Positions 19,262 through 32,944 are shown, numbered from the stretch's first letter. The stretch is DNA of 64,000 bases from Liolophura sinensis (GCF_032854445.1 NC_088300.1:49529682-49593681), one strand, 5' to 3'. The notes: generated from the letters alone by a model not told the origin. Program-made: numbers and translations.

Positions 19262-20739
19262 AATAAATAAACAGAAGCCATTATTCGAGTTCTGGGTTGT
19301 TCGAGCGAAGGCCACGAAGTCTCAGAGCAGCTCACAGACTGGATTTAACTCAGATGACATATCATGCTAAGTTTCACAAATTGTTTTCTTTGGCCATTCA
19401 GAGTGGTTTGTATTATGGGTATTTCATATCCTGTGGAAATTCTCTTCAAACTTACAACGAAAACTTATAATTTTCCAATTTTAGGAGGCACCGGATAACA
19501 TAATAAAATGTGTTTGAATAGGATTACCAAGATCTTGACATTTGAATGTAGTTTATTATTGTGAGTTTTCATTTGTTTCAACAAATTACATTATTATATT
19601 TATCTTCATGTTTAACCAGTCACATTTATTTCCATTTGTACGGGTCTAAAGACAGTCGAGTATTATTTCAATGTACCTGTAATTTTAAATTAACGGACTA
19701 CGTATAGTGTTTACTAATTTACCCCCAAAATAAATCATTTTACAAATAGTTAATTTCATGTTTTCTCCCATAAAGGAAATGTTTCATTAGTTAGTTTTAT
19801 GAACAGCTGTCTTAGATTGGTCAATAAATCTAGTCAAATAAGATATGCGATTGTCAGGGGAGTCTGCGCCATGTTCTATGGCGAAGTGAGTTGCTTGGAG
19901 CATGGGGCAGGCGGGACGGTGAAGCTGGAGGGACCATGGTCTTTTAGCACTATAAAAATCTGGTAGATTAAACTTAATGGGCTACAACTGCTTGCAGTGA
20001 GTAAATCAGGAAATATATGATGTCGAAACTGGTTGGACGAAACTATACAATGCTCTAATCAGCCCCACGCTTCGCCCACTAAATTGACTTTTCAGCGAAA
20101 GATTTACTGATTGAAGCTATCAAGGACAAGTTGTCATGCGGAGATTGATAGTGTCGCAGAATATATTTGTTTCCATAAGATTTAGGGTTTCATATTTTAA
20201 CTGCGTAGTTCAAATGGTAATGTTAACACCATTTTAGAACTAAATTAGCACATTTTTATATATTTGATTGGTGGCGTCACGTAGAATTGAAGATCTGTTC
20301 ACTTGTATAACAGTATCCATGCAAGTTTATAGGTGAAAGAAAATAGCTAGAAAAAGGCGTAGAAACAACACACTTCGCATGTTCAGCTATAGGGATTGAG
20401 TAACTTTAATGGGCGTACACGCAGCTATTCGTGTAAACGATGCATGTACATTTTCCTGTTTAGCTAGCTCTGAGATCGGTTGGCCATGTTTCCAGCTTAG
20501 CGTTCACATTAACCGCTCTAAATCGTTACTTTCCCTGTCCTCGAGCTAGGCCTTGTCGTCTGCGCTGTCCCAAAATATCAGTGCTCTAATCGACAGGTTT
20601 CCAGTGATCGTCAAGTTATTCTGAGTTCATATCATCTCAATATATTTGAATAATAAATACCCCACTGTCGAAAATACTACAAATACAACCCATTCATCCA
20701 GTCTAAACGTCTTAAAACGACATTTTAGAAACACCATGG

Positions 20740-20937
20740 CTACGTAACTATAGGGTGAACTTGGCTGCTCTTCCAAAACTTACTGTCATCAATACCTTCT
20801 TTTTTCGCCACAATTGTTTGTAGTGGTTGTTGTTCATGATTAAAACAATATTTAATGTTAAGACCCCCAAAACACCTTGTACATCGCCCGTTCAGTGGTA
20901 AACTCCATATTGGTTGTAATCCATGAACAAGTTCCAT
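20740..20937 (-). other. 65-codon ORF shared by both arms (left copy)
   Basis: It begins MELVHGLQPIWSLPLNGRC and contains C-x-x-C (CTRC). The right-arm copy at 59,425-59,622 keeps start and stop, but paired small indels change about ten residues near the C-terminus. Family not recognised. Sharing may simply reflect the recent duplication. Confidence 0.25.
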
Positions 20938-21189
20938 GAATTTATTTTTTTCCGGTGATGCACGCTGCGATTCAAAAATGGCGCTTAGCCAAGTTCGGCT
21001 GGCTTTCGGTTCTCCAAGAAGTCACACTCGAGTTAACCATGACGTTAAAGTCTTTATTATTCACAAATAGCAATGTCATATAATTTAAAATAGGATTAAA
21101 TGAAATCTGTTTGTGTAGTGTATAGTTTTTGACATGACAGAACACTCGAAAAGACCGAATCTCAGGTCCCCCCCCCCCACCGTTACCCT

Positions 21190-21460
21190 ATAAGGTGTAA
21201 TAGTGGTATACTTGAGGTACATATCTGATCTGATGTGTGCCTGAGACATACTTCAGGTGTATATGAGGTGTACTGGAGTTATATCTGAGGTGTACTTGAG
21301 TTATATCTGAGGTGTACTGGAGTTATACCTGAGGTGCTGCCAATTATACACATTAATATTCCTCGTACACCGAAAGCACAACTCAGTGGAAGCCTACCCG
21401 GGAAGACTAAGGTAAAGAATAAGATACCTGAGGTGCACCTGAGGTATAGCTGCAGGTATA
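21190..21460. repeat. Degenerate short tandem repeats of TGAGGTGTACT type
   Basis: Irregular units around CTGAGGTGTACTTGAGTTATA. Similar words recur sparsely to about 22,140 (TGAGGTGTACTTGAGGTGCA). The inner part is mirrored at 58,905-59,165. Confidence 0.6.
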
Positions 21461-21589
21461 TGCTTATACGTAATTGTTTACAGTATTTGTAAATCTCAAC
21501 TGGTTTACAACAACAACAGTGATGCGCATTTACAGAAAACTTTCTAGCTTATTGATAAAAACTTTAGTTCTGCCCCTTTTCTATGCCAT

Positions 21590-24500
21590 GTACAACATTT
21601 CACGTGCCCCAGCAAGCATCAGTCAGGACATAATTGGGCTGTTTTCCCACAGCCTGGAATAATACATTGTTAGGGGTAGCCATCTTGAAATAATCAGGAG
21701 AAGACATTGGTTAATATTTGCATACTGAATGGTAAGCTAGTATAGGGTGAGACAAAGGCTTATATTCATATACTAAACATATTTTGGCACAAACTTTCAA
21801 AGTTGCAGAGATGGACCTGGTGTAGATGTTCACTTAATCATTCCTAAATTCTCAAAGTTTTTAAGGTGTATGTGAGGTACATCATTAGTTTTTCTTTAAC
21901 CGTCGAAGTTTCTGATGTGCACCTGAGATGTATCTTCTTAGTGTGGATTTTTTTTCGAAGTTGCTGTGTCCAAAGTTGTTCAAAGTTCACGAGGCATAAG
22001 GCTGAGGTGTACTTGAGGTGCAGTGAACATCAGATAATATAGATGAGGTGAATACCTCATCTATACCCCACATCAGGTTGTACATAAGGCATATTTCTCA
22101 TATACACCTCGTCTATGCCTCTCACTGAGGTGTACACCCCATGTCTTGTAAAGGGACATTGCAGAATAGGCACACGTTCCACGCAATTTAGCGACTTCGG
22201 TCATAACCGGTGCTAGCACTGTTCTCTTGAAATTATGGCTGGAATACTGACTGGCATATCCAGGAGCTGATACTTCACCACAATCTCGCATGAATCAGGT
22301 TGCAATTGTTGAACTCGTCTTGGTATATTCTCTGTGCCACGTGGAAGGCTAAGCTCTATGGCGAGGTACCTATGAATGGCCTCATGACAACATGGTAACT
22401 TGCATCATAACTTACTGTTTTGGAATGTTGTCTAGCGCTTGTTTGTCAAACAAACTGGACAAATAGGAAAATGTTAAAGAAAGAATGGAAACGTTTGTCA
22501 GAGCATGTCTGGTGTCTTCGTCATGATACTTTAGAGTCGGCAGCACTTTGGCAGCATGGACTCACCATGCCACAAGAAAACACAATATGACAGAAAAATT
22601 GTCAAGTACAACGTTAAACCCAAGCATACAAATATACACAACATTTCACACTAAGAACCACAACGTCTCAACAGGGTGGTTCTGAAAAAGCTCTCTCTGC
22701 CGCACAATACAAAAGTTTTTCGTCTTACTTGGTACATATTAAAATGTTAAACAAAATTACCGTACCCTTATGGCACAATTTCATTAAAGAGATGATGATA
22801 GAACTTGATTTTCTTTGGAGAGGACACAGTGCTTTTGAGGTTACAAGAATAGAAAAGCTTACTGCCTTCAAGTTGCAAGCTCAATTCTAATGGCGTATAG
22901 GAAGCAAGCTGCGAAATGATGAGCTAGTATTATAATGTATTAAGAAGCCATGGCTGTGATAATGGCACCAAAGTGGCGTTATGAATGTCACAATCATTCA
23001 TTCTTTCATTCACTAAGAATCTTTTGTGTGATCCCTTTTGTATGTAGCATGATGGTTTCGTGATGACATGGTTTCAAACACCATTGGCATATATGCTTTC
23101 CATTGATTAGATGAGCAGTGGAAAAGTCAATCCAAAACGTCTCAGCTGCACGGCGCAGGATGGCAAATTACCTTGATTATTTGATGTGAGTGGCATGAAA
23201 ACATGGAAAAACAAGCCCACGTATACCAGAAATCTGGTGGCCTACGCTGGGATACGGTACAACATTCCGAAATTAAGCCATCGATTTTCACTTGACAGCA
23301 GTGGTCCTTATATTTGTTTCTTTATACAGATGGTGAAGGTCATCATCAGGAAATGTCTATTGTTACAACTGCACTCTGGCATCAGCAAATCAATATATCA
23401 ATATGAGAACCTACCAGGACTTTTTTCATCCTCGTTAACGATGTGAAATGTACACAAGGTATTTTCAGCTTGAATGCCATTAGGTTTATGACACGACTAA
23501 TGTTGTTCGTTGGTGACTTCGGACATATCGATATCGAGCCCGAGCATATAGGTCCTGCATTGTAAGGAACTTTCATAATATTGATATTACCGTCCAGGAC
23601 GGGTAGTAATAACATCTTTTCGTGATTCTCTGTTTTCCTCCCGAGAGTCACGACACAAGATTCAGTCTATTTACTTGTCACATTTTGCTACATAGAATCT
23701 TCTTTAGGAGATATAATACAGAATACATGTTTGGCGTCCTCATCATGGCAAGGGAAGCATCATACGATCTCTTCACCTTCCGGGTAGTAATAAAAGAGAC
23801 GGCCATCATTTTAATAACTTGATCTAGAAGATTGTATGGCTTTCCCTTGAAAATGCTGCTGACACAGAATTTAAGACCTGTAATAAGAGAATAACCGATA
23901 TTCTGTAATTTCTAAGGAATTAACTGTGACAAGATAACATTGACCAGTTGTGTAAGTGGGGCGATTCACTGACTGAAGTATAATTATGACGATTTTAGCA
24001 CAGTAAATCATACATTTCAGGAGATATATATCCAAAAGAAAGAGATGAAGGAAAAAGAAATTAATTCCAGTATAATAATTTTAACCCTATTAAGTTTCAT
24101 TGTCTTCCTGAATGCTGCATGGCTCTTAGCCGTGTCATTTTCACATACGTGTGTGTCACAAACTCTCAGATTGAACGGATAGAAAGTGTATGATTCCAGT
24201 AAGAAAATACGGCACTTGTAAGAACTGACTCGTTGTTAAGGCTTTATTTAGAAGGAATTTCTTTCAGACGTAAGTATTTTTGGTAGATATTAAGTTAGTC
24301 GGCATCCATTATATAACGCAACCAGAAACTAACCAAGTGCCGAAGATCTAAAGAGTAGTAGATGATATGACAGAATGAATAAGTGAATGATTTTGGCTGT
24401 ACATGTCATTGGTGATATTTATGCCATATCGATCAAATATCTTGTTAACACCGGTTCTGTTCAAATGTCTTGACGGAATCTGCCGTACACTAATGGTCTA

Positions 24501-24710
24501 TTGTTGGATATTTATACACAGAGTGCGACATTTTCTGGCGAGTCTGTCAATTCGGGGATACAATGACTACATGTCGCCAGGATATGTCCAACATTTCTCA
24601 ACGCTGTTACACTTAACACATTCTAAAGGGATAATCGGTGATAAAGTGACTTGGCTTCAAGGTGTTTAATTGCTACTGCACATATTTGTGTGTTTTGTCC
24701 CCTTCTGTAC
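21590..24710. other. Unduplicated spacer between repeat blocks
   Basis: About 3.1 kb present at the left locus but absent from the right, where the two matching blocks are about 40 bases apart. No gene supported. Family-2 repeat sequence lies at about 22,503-22,625 (minus). Confidence 0.55.
22503..22625 (-). repeat. Family 2 dispersed repeat, fragment
   Basis: CTGGTGTCTTCGTCATGATAC, then GGCAGCA, ending with GTACAACGTTAAACCCAAGC (the reverse complement of the family's GCTTGGGTTTAACG start). Confidence 0.55.
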
Positions 24711-26379
24711 ATTAGTACAGAAATATGAAAATACAATTAGTATGGTGTACAAAGAAACTGGTCTAATGATGTTGAATACGAAAATCACTTTATTTAGGTC
24801 GAATATGGTTGACTGTATGAAGGATGTGAAAATGTCTCAGTTCTTTTACACTGTATTACAACAGCTCTGTTAATGAGTGTAGTGTTCATTCTGGGCTCAT
24901 GAGGCTGAATTATTATTTCTACAGATTATGCCATCTGGTTGTGAGGTCTTGATGCCGTGCGAGGTTGATATCTTAATGTGTACAAGTTATGGGGTGAGGG
25001 GTCATGAGACTTTGAAGGATTATTTCTGCTGGTTATGCCATCTAAATGTGAGATCTTATAACCTTGATCAGACTTGGAATCATTATTTCTGCTCGTGAAA
25101 TCATGGGTGTGAGGTCTTTAAGCCGTGCGAGATTGATGTCTTACTTTGCACAGGTTATGAGGTGAGGTTCACGAATGAATATTTCTGCAGATCATAAAGC
25201 CATGCGAGGCTGCTGTAACTATGTGTGTGCGATATGAGGCATTGAGGCGCCTCTCTTTGTAATGGGTTTTGAAACTGATGAGAAGATATTACTTTGTGAT
25301 CTAAAATGGGGTCCGTGGGTCATCTTGATCAGGTTTTCCTGAACCTTCCGGTGCAAATAGAGTGTTACTGTAATATTTGAACAACAAATGAAGATATTCG
25401 AACACCTCTGCACAGAAACCCTGTCACGTTCCATGGAGACCACTGACCTTCCACCAGTATGGGATGGAAGTCTACTCTGAGGAGGACGCCAGCAAAGCGC
25501 AGGGTGCATTCATCGTGTTGAGTACGTCTGGTTGGATATATGTACAGCTGCAATCAAATCATTATGAGATACATATTCTGATTAACGGTAACTTATAAAT
25601 TGGCATGGTACACGGTTCGGATGATCATTTAATTTATCCAGCAGGAACTTTCCTTGCATCTTTCCCTCATCAGTGAAAACTGTTGACTTTATTACTTTAT
25701 ATGCTTTCTTAGTTTATTGGTGGTATGTGTTGAACGTTGTTGTGAACATCTGATTGTTGACCCGGACGGTCCAATGCCAATTAGGCTGACGGCTGGTAGA
25801 TTCTAGCCTCAAAGGCCAAGGGGAACCCATAGTCGACTTTAATCGCTAGCGATGATCCTCCAGTTAAATGTATCTGGTATACACAGCATAAAATAATAGC
25901 CTTGCTTGAAACTGGCACTCCTCTCAGAGATTCCGTTGAATAACAGGGTGTTACCTGTAATTAACTGTGGCTTGTACCGGGTGTTAAGGTCACGTATACT
26001 AAGTTAGCAGATTCTGTTTAAAAACTGGCTGCTTCATTCACCAAAATTTGAAATCAGATATTTTGTCCGAAGTCCAGCTCACTACTTGAGCTATCGGGAA
26101 GTTCTCTCTAGTAATCGTTAGGATGAGGACTAGAGGGTTGCTCCAGTTACACCTCTGCCCTCTCCAAGACACTGTCACGTTTACAGTCTCAGCCCCACGC
26201 TCCATTCTTGGAACCTGTTCTGTTACGGCACCAGTGTAATGGATAACATATTAAGAGCTTCATATAAAACCATATCAATATTGCAAATGGACATTGTTCA
26301 TTTCGACAGCTCCAACTCAAAACACACAATAATTAATGGCATTCTTTCCTAGAACTTCTTAGCTTTATTAAAGGTGGAG
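24711..26379 (+). repeat. Direct repeat, left copy
   Basis: It matches 62,664-64,000 in the same orientation, starting ATTAGTACAGAAATATGAAA. Relative to the right copy it lacks 9 bases near 24,811 and about 45 bases near 25,068, and carries about 380 extra bases at about 25,783-26,168. The right copy is cut by the window edge, so the full extent is unknown. No supportable gene inside. Confidence 0.85.
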
Positions 26380-28755
26380 AAATATATAGTTTTACAAGGC
26401 TATACGCGTGAACTTTTATATATGTATTATTTAAGGTATATTTTAATATTCAGAAAACGCCTTCCAACTTCAAACGATAAAGCGATGGTTCCAATCAACA
26501 AATGATTCTTGCGAAGAATGAAACGTTTCTTTATGTCCATACTATCGCCTTCGTTTTCCGTGTCAAAACTGGCGACGTCTGTGACAAAACACGCCCTCTA
26601 CCGGGTGATCATCTAGCTTGAATACCGAAACCGGTAATTTACATGACTTGGATTTGGAATCTAAATGATCGGGGGTAATGAATAAGTCATAATCATTCGA
26701 CCTCATGAGAAAGTTTTATCATGGTGTGTTTAGCCTTTTAATATACCTTATATGAGTTATGGAATCTATGCAGTTTGTGCATCGTTCCAAATAGGCTTTC
26801 ATCAAACTTTTCACATGCTATATGTGTCCATGGATACAACAGGATCGTTTAGAATTATAGCCTACCCAAATCGGTTCTAAACAACACGTTACCATTTGCC
26901 TTAGGATAAGCCTAAGTTGACATTCTCGTCGTCAGCAAAACATTATAAACTATTAGCGACCGCTGTCAGTGAACGCTACAGGTGGGTTGGAATGCACTAA
27001 GGGTTACTGACTGTCAGTGTCAGTTTAAGTGACTTGAACAGAGCTATACAGCAAGAATAGACGGACAGTAATAGGCACTGTCGAGCATCTTTCATGGAAA
27101 GCTTCCCTTTACTGTCACCCCGCCTGTATGAACCCAGGTATGGTGAAATACAAGTTTGAATGAAGCAATTCAGACAGAGCCCACACTGAACCGTCTGTTT
27201 GCAGAGCTATTACCTATCCAATGATTCCGTTTTCGTCCATGACAGGCGTGAATTCTAACCATTTATTTCGACGAGATATAAACCCACGATGCCGTCGGAT
27301 ACATTGAGTGAAAACGAGTCACATCCGTGAACTTGATATGTCTCTTGTGCGGAAATGCTTTAATGCAATATTATAGCCAGCAGGGACACATATCGGTAGA
27401 CACTGGACTGATGATAGCTTTGTGGAATCTTAGAGCCTAGTAAGTCATTGTACTAAATGTTAGATCTAGTTTAGATACTATAATTATTCAGTTCTGAATT
27501 ACCTATACGCTGCTTGTTGATTTATATCCACAATTCTCTTTTTCATCACTGAACAATTGACAACCACATTTTCTACTATATAATATAGAAAATAAGTCCG
27601 TACCCGAAAGCTTTTTGTTTCTATATTTATCATACCAAAGTATTTTTTATATATCACGTAGCTTTTACATATCATGTGTATAAATATATCTGGCATATGT
27701 TCTTTCATACTCCCATACAGCGTATGTGCCGCTCTCTAAGACTCGCTTCACTGCCACATTGTTTTTTGTACAGAAATCTTGAACAACGCCAAGGTCACTG
27801 GAGGCAAACAGTTATGTCAGAAAAAACAAGATGCTTCCTAACTCTGTCTCAACTTTTGTTTCCATTAATTATTGTAGGCATGCGTTCCAACATAATTCCA
27901 ACGTACACCTGAAACAAATTTATTGCTGAATGTTTGTTGCTAAATGTTTGTTTTATGTAGCGGAATGATTCTAAGGGGGTACACTTAGCACGGTATAGTT
28001 ACTACATGTCTTCCTCACACTGGCGCTCATTGTCCAAAGCCACAGTTAATTACCTCATTAGATTTTGTACTTGCAAAAGATGGTAAATAATTACCGTGCA
28101 TACCGTTGTTTTTCTAGAAGACGTTCTTTAATACTGAGTTATATGTGATATGAAGCTTTTTGAAGACAGGTCATGATCCCTTTGTATTTTTTTAATGCGA
28201 TTGTGTGTTAAAAGATGATGGCAACACCGCAAGTTGAGTAATTCTAGGCCAGCGACGTCTAATAAATTTCACTGCATTTTTTTTACCTTATTCTGCTATA
28301 GCACTATGGCTTAACAGAATTAGAGAGCGTGTAAATTGCTACTATTTGAGGATTAACATGAACAGTTAGAATAACCATAGCTGAGGTAAACTGACAAGAG
28401 GCCGTATTTCACCGGTTACGTGTGATCATTAGCCAGCAATCACACTCGTCGCTGCTCTGGTTTTACCCTCTATGCTGTAGGTCTTTACTTGTATGCAAAG
28501 TCGTACAGCATCAACATATGAAAAGGTGGCATTGAACTCTTAATGCAGTATTTAATCCACTCGCACTGTTTCTGTTTGTTTTCGGAATTAGGCTTGTAGA
28601 TTGCATAACCAATTGTACTAATTTCCCAGGTAGGTATTAGGTTTGATTGCTTTATTTTATGATTCTTCATTTTCGCTGGTTCTTAAGTTTGTTAAGTATG
28701 AAAAAGTCGGTTATTAGTGATATGTACACTGCTGTTTCTGTTTTTTTCCCTAATC
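26380..28755. other. Intergenic DNA, nothing recognised
   Basis: AT-rich sequence without paired splice signals, long ORFs or tandem repeats that I can support. Confidence 0.4.
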
Positions 28756-28759
28756 ACGG

Positions 28760-29140
28760 TACAAGGGCAGTCCTGTCAGATACGTGTGCCCCAGTAATAC
28801 CTTAATCACACAGCAAGCTGCTGGAGTAATGCTGTCAAAGCAATGCCTTAATCACTGGGGGAGCTGTTGGATCAATCCTGTCAAGATACGTGTACTCAAG
28901 CAATGTATTAATCACGGGAAAAGCTGCTGGAGCAATTTTGCCAGTTACGTGTACCCAAGCTGTGCCTTAATAATGGAGAAAGCTGCTCAAGCAATCCTCT
29001 CAGATACGTGCACTTAAGCAATGCCTTAATCACGTCGAAGCTGCTGGAGCGATGCTGTCAGATACGTGTCCAAAAGCAATGCCTTAATCACGGGGGAAGC
29101 TGCTCAGGCAATCCTGTCATGCACGTGGGAAACTGGCGGT
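28760..29140. repeat. Diverged minisatellite, about 62-bp unit
   Basis: About six units share AATGCCTTAATCACGGG, AGCTGCTGGAGCAAT, CCTGTCAGATACGTG. A weaker seventh reaches about 29,180. Confidence 0.75.
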
Positions 29141-29539
29141 GAAACCCTATCAGATACGGTTGTTCTAGCAGTGCCCATAACCCGCCAACTCTGACGACAA
29201 TCCCTCAGGCAATATATTTGGTCCACATTAATCTAATTTGCCATACGGTAGTCGGACGCCATTGCAGACACCGCTTCAATATTAAACATCGTATTTGATT
29301 GGACACCGCAGAGAAGTAGAAGTAGATGCCTTTGGAAAAGAGACTCTTGGCTTGGATACAACCAGGGTTATTGAAAGGCGAACCCTTTTTTGGACTTTCC
29401 AAGACGTCAGCATCACACCGGGCTATAGACCTACAGGGTGGTTACATGTATGTGTTTTTTTTTTTCTAGGTACATCGATGGCTGATGATGACAAACACCT
29501 ATGTGGACTTCAACTGTACATCTATAGCTAATGCTTGGG

Positions 29540-29833
29540 CAACCAATCCAGATAGCCCACTCGAGCCGTTGACAGATGGAGCCGCTTTAAACTGCTCCCG
29601 GAAGTGCTGATACCAGAAGTGATAACGAGCCGTGTTACCTGCTTCCAGCACTTTTGTTGTTTAGCTTCAGCCAGGCTTTGGGTATTTAGGCAGGCTTGTC
29701 GAGCTAGAAAGAGAGAGTGACAGGATAAAGTTACTCGGTATTGTCTGGCATCAGTTTGGCGCTGCCACACAGCCAGCTGTTGCTCACCACAAGACCATGT
29801 TCCACACAGAGCGAAGAAATCTTTCCAGTGAAG
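29540..29833 (+). other. Possible 5' non-coding exon of the GPCR gene
   Basis: A more GC-balanced stretch ending in a strong donor, CCAGTGAAG|GTAAGTTAAA at 29,833/29,834. The next acceptor that fits is at 34,168. A minus-strand ORF of 182 codons covers this place but has no supporting features. Inference only. Confidence 0.3.
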
Positions 29834-30330
29834 GTAAGTTAAATCGATGTACATTGACTTCATTGACATAGAACATTGGGCGTTAACAAAACCGATATTA
29901 TAATTAGAGCTAACTGCATGCAGTGGAGTATCAGATAAGCATTCTACAAAGAATGCTCTTTGGTTGTTTTTTTTTTTCATATTTGCTTGAAGATATTTTG
30001 GCACATCTAAGGTAGAGCAATATGTACGACTTATTGAACAGCGTATTACAGAGCGATCTTTGGTAAATGTACACATATTTTTTTTAGAATGTTGGTGATA
30101 TATTGATCAGGATCACTGGGATAGGCTGGAGTGTCTTTAATCTGAGATCCTTTTATGAAAGGCACACCCTTATATTGACATTTTTCTCACTTCCAGAGTT
30201 GTAACTTGAAGCCAAATGAACGTTGTAAACATATCAAAGTGCCAATCCTGCATGTTGATTTCGTCTCATTTTCATATGGATCTCAGGTGTTTGTATCCAG
30301 GAGATCGTGGCGGTATTATTAACTCAGTGA

Positions 30331-30567
30331 GAGCCTTGGCTGGCTCGTAGAGTTAAATCGATCGCTGGCTGCGATTATAAATCCCTTGACTAGTGAGGTC
30401 GCGTGTTCGAATCCTGCTTCACCTGACTGTGTTTTTACATCAAGATGTTTAACGTTTAACTGTGCGAGGTCAGAGGTTTAATGTGGGTATTCCACTTCCC
30501 CCACTGATAAACTTGGCCTGGCAGTTTTACATGATGGGGGAAAAACGTGAGGACGGCGTTGCATTTT
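30331..30567 (+). mobile_element. tRNA-related SINE of a different type
   Basis: A B-box match GTGTTCGAATCCTGC near 30,402, a body with CCACTTCCCCCACTGATAA, and the 3' end GTGAGGACGGCGTTGCATTTTT. The 3' core GAGGACGGCGT is related to that of the main SINE. No clear target duplication. Confidence 0.55.
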
Positions 30568-31362
30568 TGTCTGTACATGTTACAATATATCTGATCGCCA
30601 TGCCATATCCGAAATTTTGATGACAACATTTTGATTTATAACGGCTGGAATTCTTCAATTGTTTGCCTCAGCAAGCCTCAACAAGCTTATACGTAATTAA
30701 TTATATAGGTTATTGATCAATCGGTTCGCCTGGGCTCTTTTTATATTCGCTGTAAATCATATATAACTGTGATATTTGTTTCACTTAGTCAGCAATCAGC
30801 TCAATAATTTGTTGCCAGTATCATCCTTTTTTCACTTGAGTTGTTGTCTAGATAAGACCCCTTGACATTTAAAATGATTTAAATTGTTGCACATCATGAT
30901 TCTCATCAGTTGTAAGTGGTTATTGGAGTCGATTTATTTTGTAACAGTCAATATGACAGAGAGACGTAATTTTCAGTTATTAACGGTCAATTTAATCTAA
31001 CTGGCATTTTATTTATTCATTTTCACATTGGATTTTAGTCGTGTGAAATATGACTCACTGACGTACATTTCAAGAGGTGGAAAAAAAAGCCAACAGTCTT
31101 ATTTTTAACGACAATTCTTGAATTTATTCTGTTGATAAGCATACATTCTTTGTCTCATCATCATCTAAGTTTAGTCTTACACATGTATATAGACATCAGA
31201 ACAAATATTCGTATAACAACCGTCAGTCAAAACGGACGTCCCAGGTCAATAATCGCAATTCCGAAAACAAAAAGCAGGGCTATCAAGGTAAACTGCAAAT
31301 GTTTTTGATTTCCAACTTAAAGTTACCAGGGTAAATATGTGGGACTATGTATATATCTATGC

Positions 31363-31575
31363 TTGGCTTGGGGTTTAACGTAGTACTTAACAACATTTCA
31401 GTCGTCTGACGACGAGGAGTAATTAAATTTGTGTACATATACTGGGTCTTCTTGTGGCAGGGCGAGTCCATGGCGCCAAAGTGATGCCGCCACCGAAGTA
31501 TCGTGGCGAAGTCAACAGATAGGACACCCCACCCAGTCACATTATACTGGCACAAGGCCAATCACTTTTGCTGTA
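31363..31575 (+). repeat. Family 2 dispersed repeat
   Basis: It starts GGCTTGGGGTTTAACGTAGT and contains TTTCAGTCGTCTGACGACGA. It then follows a variant body (GCGAGTCCATGGCGCCAAAG, CACATTATACTGGCAC) that recurs in reverse near 55.9 and 44.4 kb and in part near 58.7 kb. Confidence 0.6.
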
Positions 31576-32082
31576 ACTCGTCAATGCTGAGCGCCAAGAC
31601 AGGCAGCAGCATATACCATTTTTTAAGCCTTTAGTCTGACCCGACCCGGGTTGATCCCGGTGTCTCCCGACATCGTATATACATGGGAATAATTGTTTCT
31701 GTTATTTTATATGCCTGTACGGAATGTGTAGCTTGCCATGTGAACCGCATATTCATCTGGAATTCTACAATTTTGTCATAACGCCATTTTGCAGACGAGC
31801 ATCGCCATTGTCGTCACAACAAAGAAATAAAACAATGTAATTTTCCCTACAACAATACATAGGCCAAGTATGAAAAAGAAATACATGTGTATTAAAAATT
31901 GAGTTAGCGGAACAAATACGACATGACGTATTTTCAAAAAGAAAACTTTCGCAACCTTACACATTAACAGGAGAAGATTGTTGACACGAATTCTTGCGAA
32001 ATTTAATAGCCTTGCAGCCTTACGCTTTCAATAAGTGAACAGTGATGTAATTTATAAATTTACATTTTTCAGTCATGCCAAG

Positions 32083-32650
32083 TTCGCCTCCAATCTGTTG
32101 ATCACAGTTTAATTTCTTCACGGTGGACAAGCGTTCCTCTCCAGTCTGCTAATCACAGTTTAATATCTTCATGATAGACAAGCATTCCCCTCCAATCTGC
32201 TAATCACAGTTTAATTTCTTCACGGTGGACAAGCGTTCCTCTCCCGTCTGCTAATCACAGTTTAATATCTTCATGATAGACAAGCATTCCCCTCCAATCT
32301 GTTGATCACAGTTTAATTTCTTCACGGTGGACAAGCGTTCCCCTCCAGTCTGCTAATCACAGTTTAATATCTTCATGATAGACAAGCATTCCCCTCCAAT
32401 CTGTTGATCACAGTTTAATTTCTTCACGGTGGACAAGCGTTCCCCTCCAGTCTGCTAATCACAGTTTAATATCTTCATGATAGACAAGCATTCCCCTTCA
32501 ATCTGCTAATCACAGTTTAATTTCTTCACGGTGGACAAGCGTTCCTCTCCCGTCTGCTAATCACAGTTTAATACATTCATGATAGACAAGCATTCCCCTT
32601 CAATCTGCTTATCACAGTTCAAATTCTTCACGCTGGACAAGCAATCCCTT
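32083..32650. repeat. Minisatellite with alternating 60-bp units (120-bp higher order)
   Basis: About nine units of about 60 bases each contain CACAGTTTAAT. They alternate strictly between type A (TTCTTCACGGTGGACAAGCG) and type B (ATCTTCATGATAGACAAGCA). The regular A-B order and higher similarity within a type indicate that the 120-base dimer is the amplified unit. Confidence 0.88.
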
Positions 32651-32944
32651 CTATATACGTACAGCATATACGTATAGCAATATACGTGCGAAATACAGTT
32701 GGCGGGAATAAAGGTCATAAGAGCTTGATCTATCCCAAGGAAAGTAGAATAACAGAGTATAAGGGAATAATTGCAAGCGGTGATAATATTACACTGTTAT
32801 TAAAACATACATGGTAACAAAATAAATTAACACAAACAGGAATTATAAAAGATGTAAGAGATTTTATGGACATTTATGTGTGAATTTTATTTTACTTCTT
32901 TTTTTATATTTATATTTGATCATCCAGAATTACCAGATCAAATC

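Larger units (their letters stand above)
17741..21589 (+). repeat. Long inverted repeat, left arm (about 3.85 kb)
   Basis: This stretch matches 58,776-62,621 in reverse complement along its whole length, with scattered substitutions and small indels. The outer edge is TTAATAGAAGACATG and the inner edge is CCCCTTTTCTATGCCA. Inside are a SINE fragment, a degenerate repeat of GAGGTGTAC-type units (about 21,190-21,460) and the hairpin CGATACGA-CAAA-TCGTATCG near 17,852. No terminal inverted repeats of its own and no transposase frame were recognised. It is best called a segmental duplication. Confidence 0.85.

Noticed and set aside
29528-30076. 182-codon minus-strand ORF
   Set aside because: No domain, no membrane or repeat pattern, skewed composition, and it lies opposite a possible 5' exon ending in a strong plus-strand donor. 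Probably chance.
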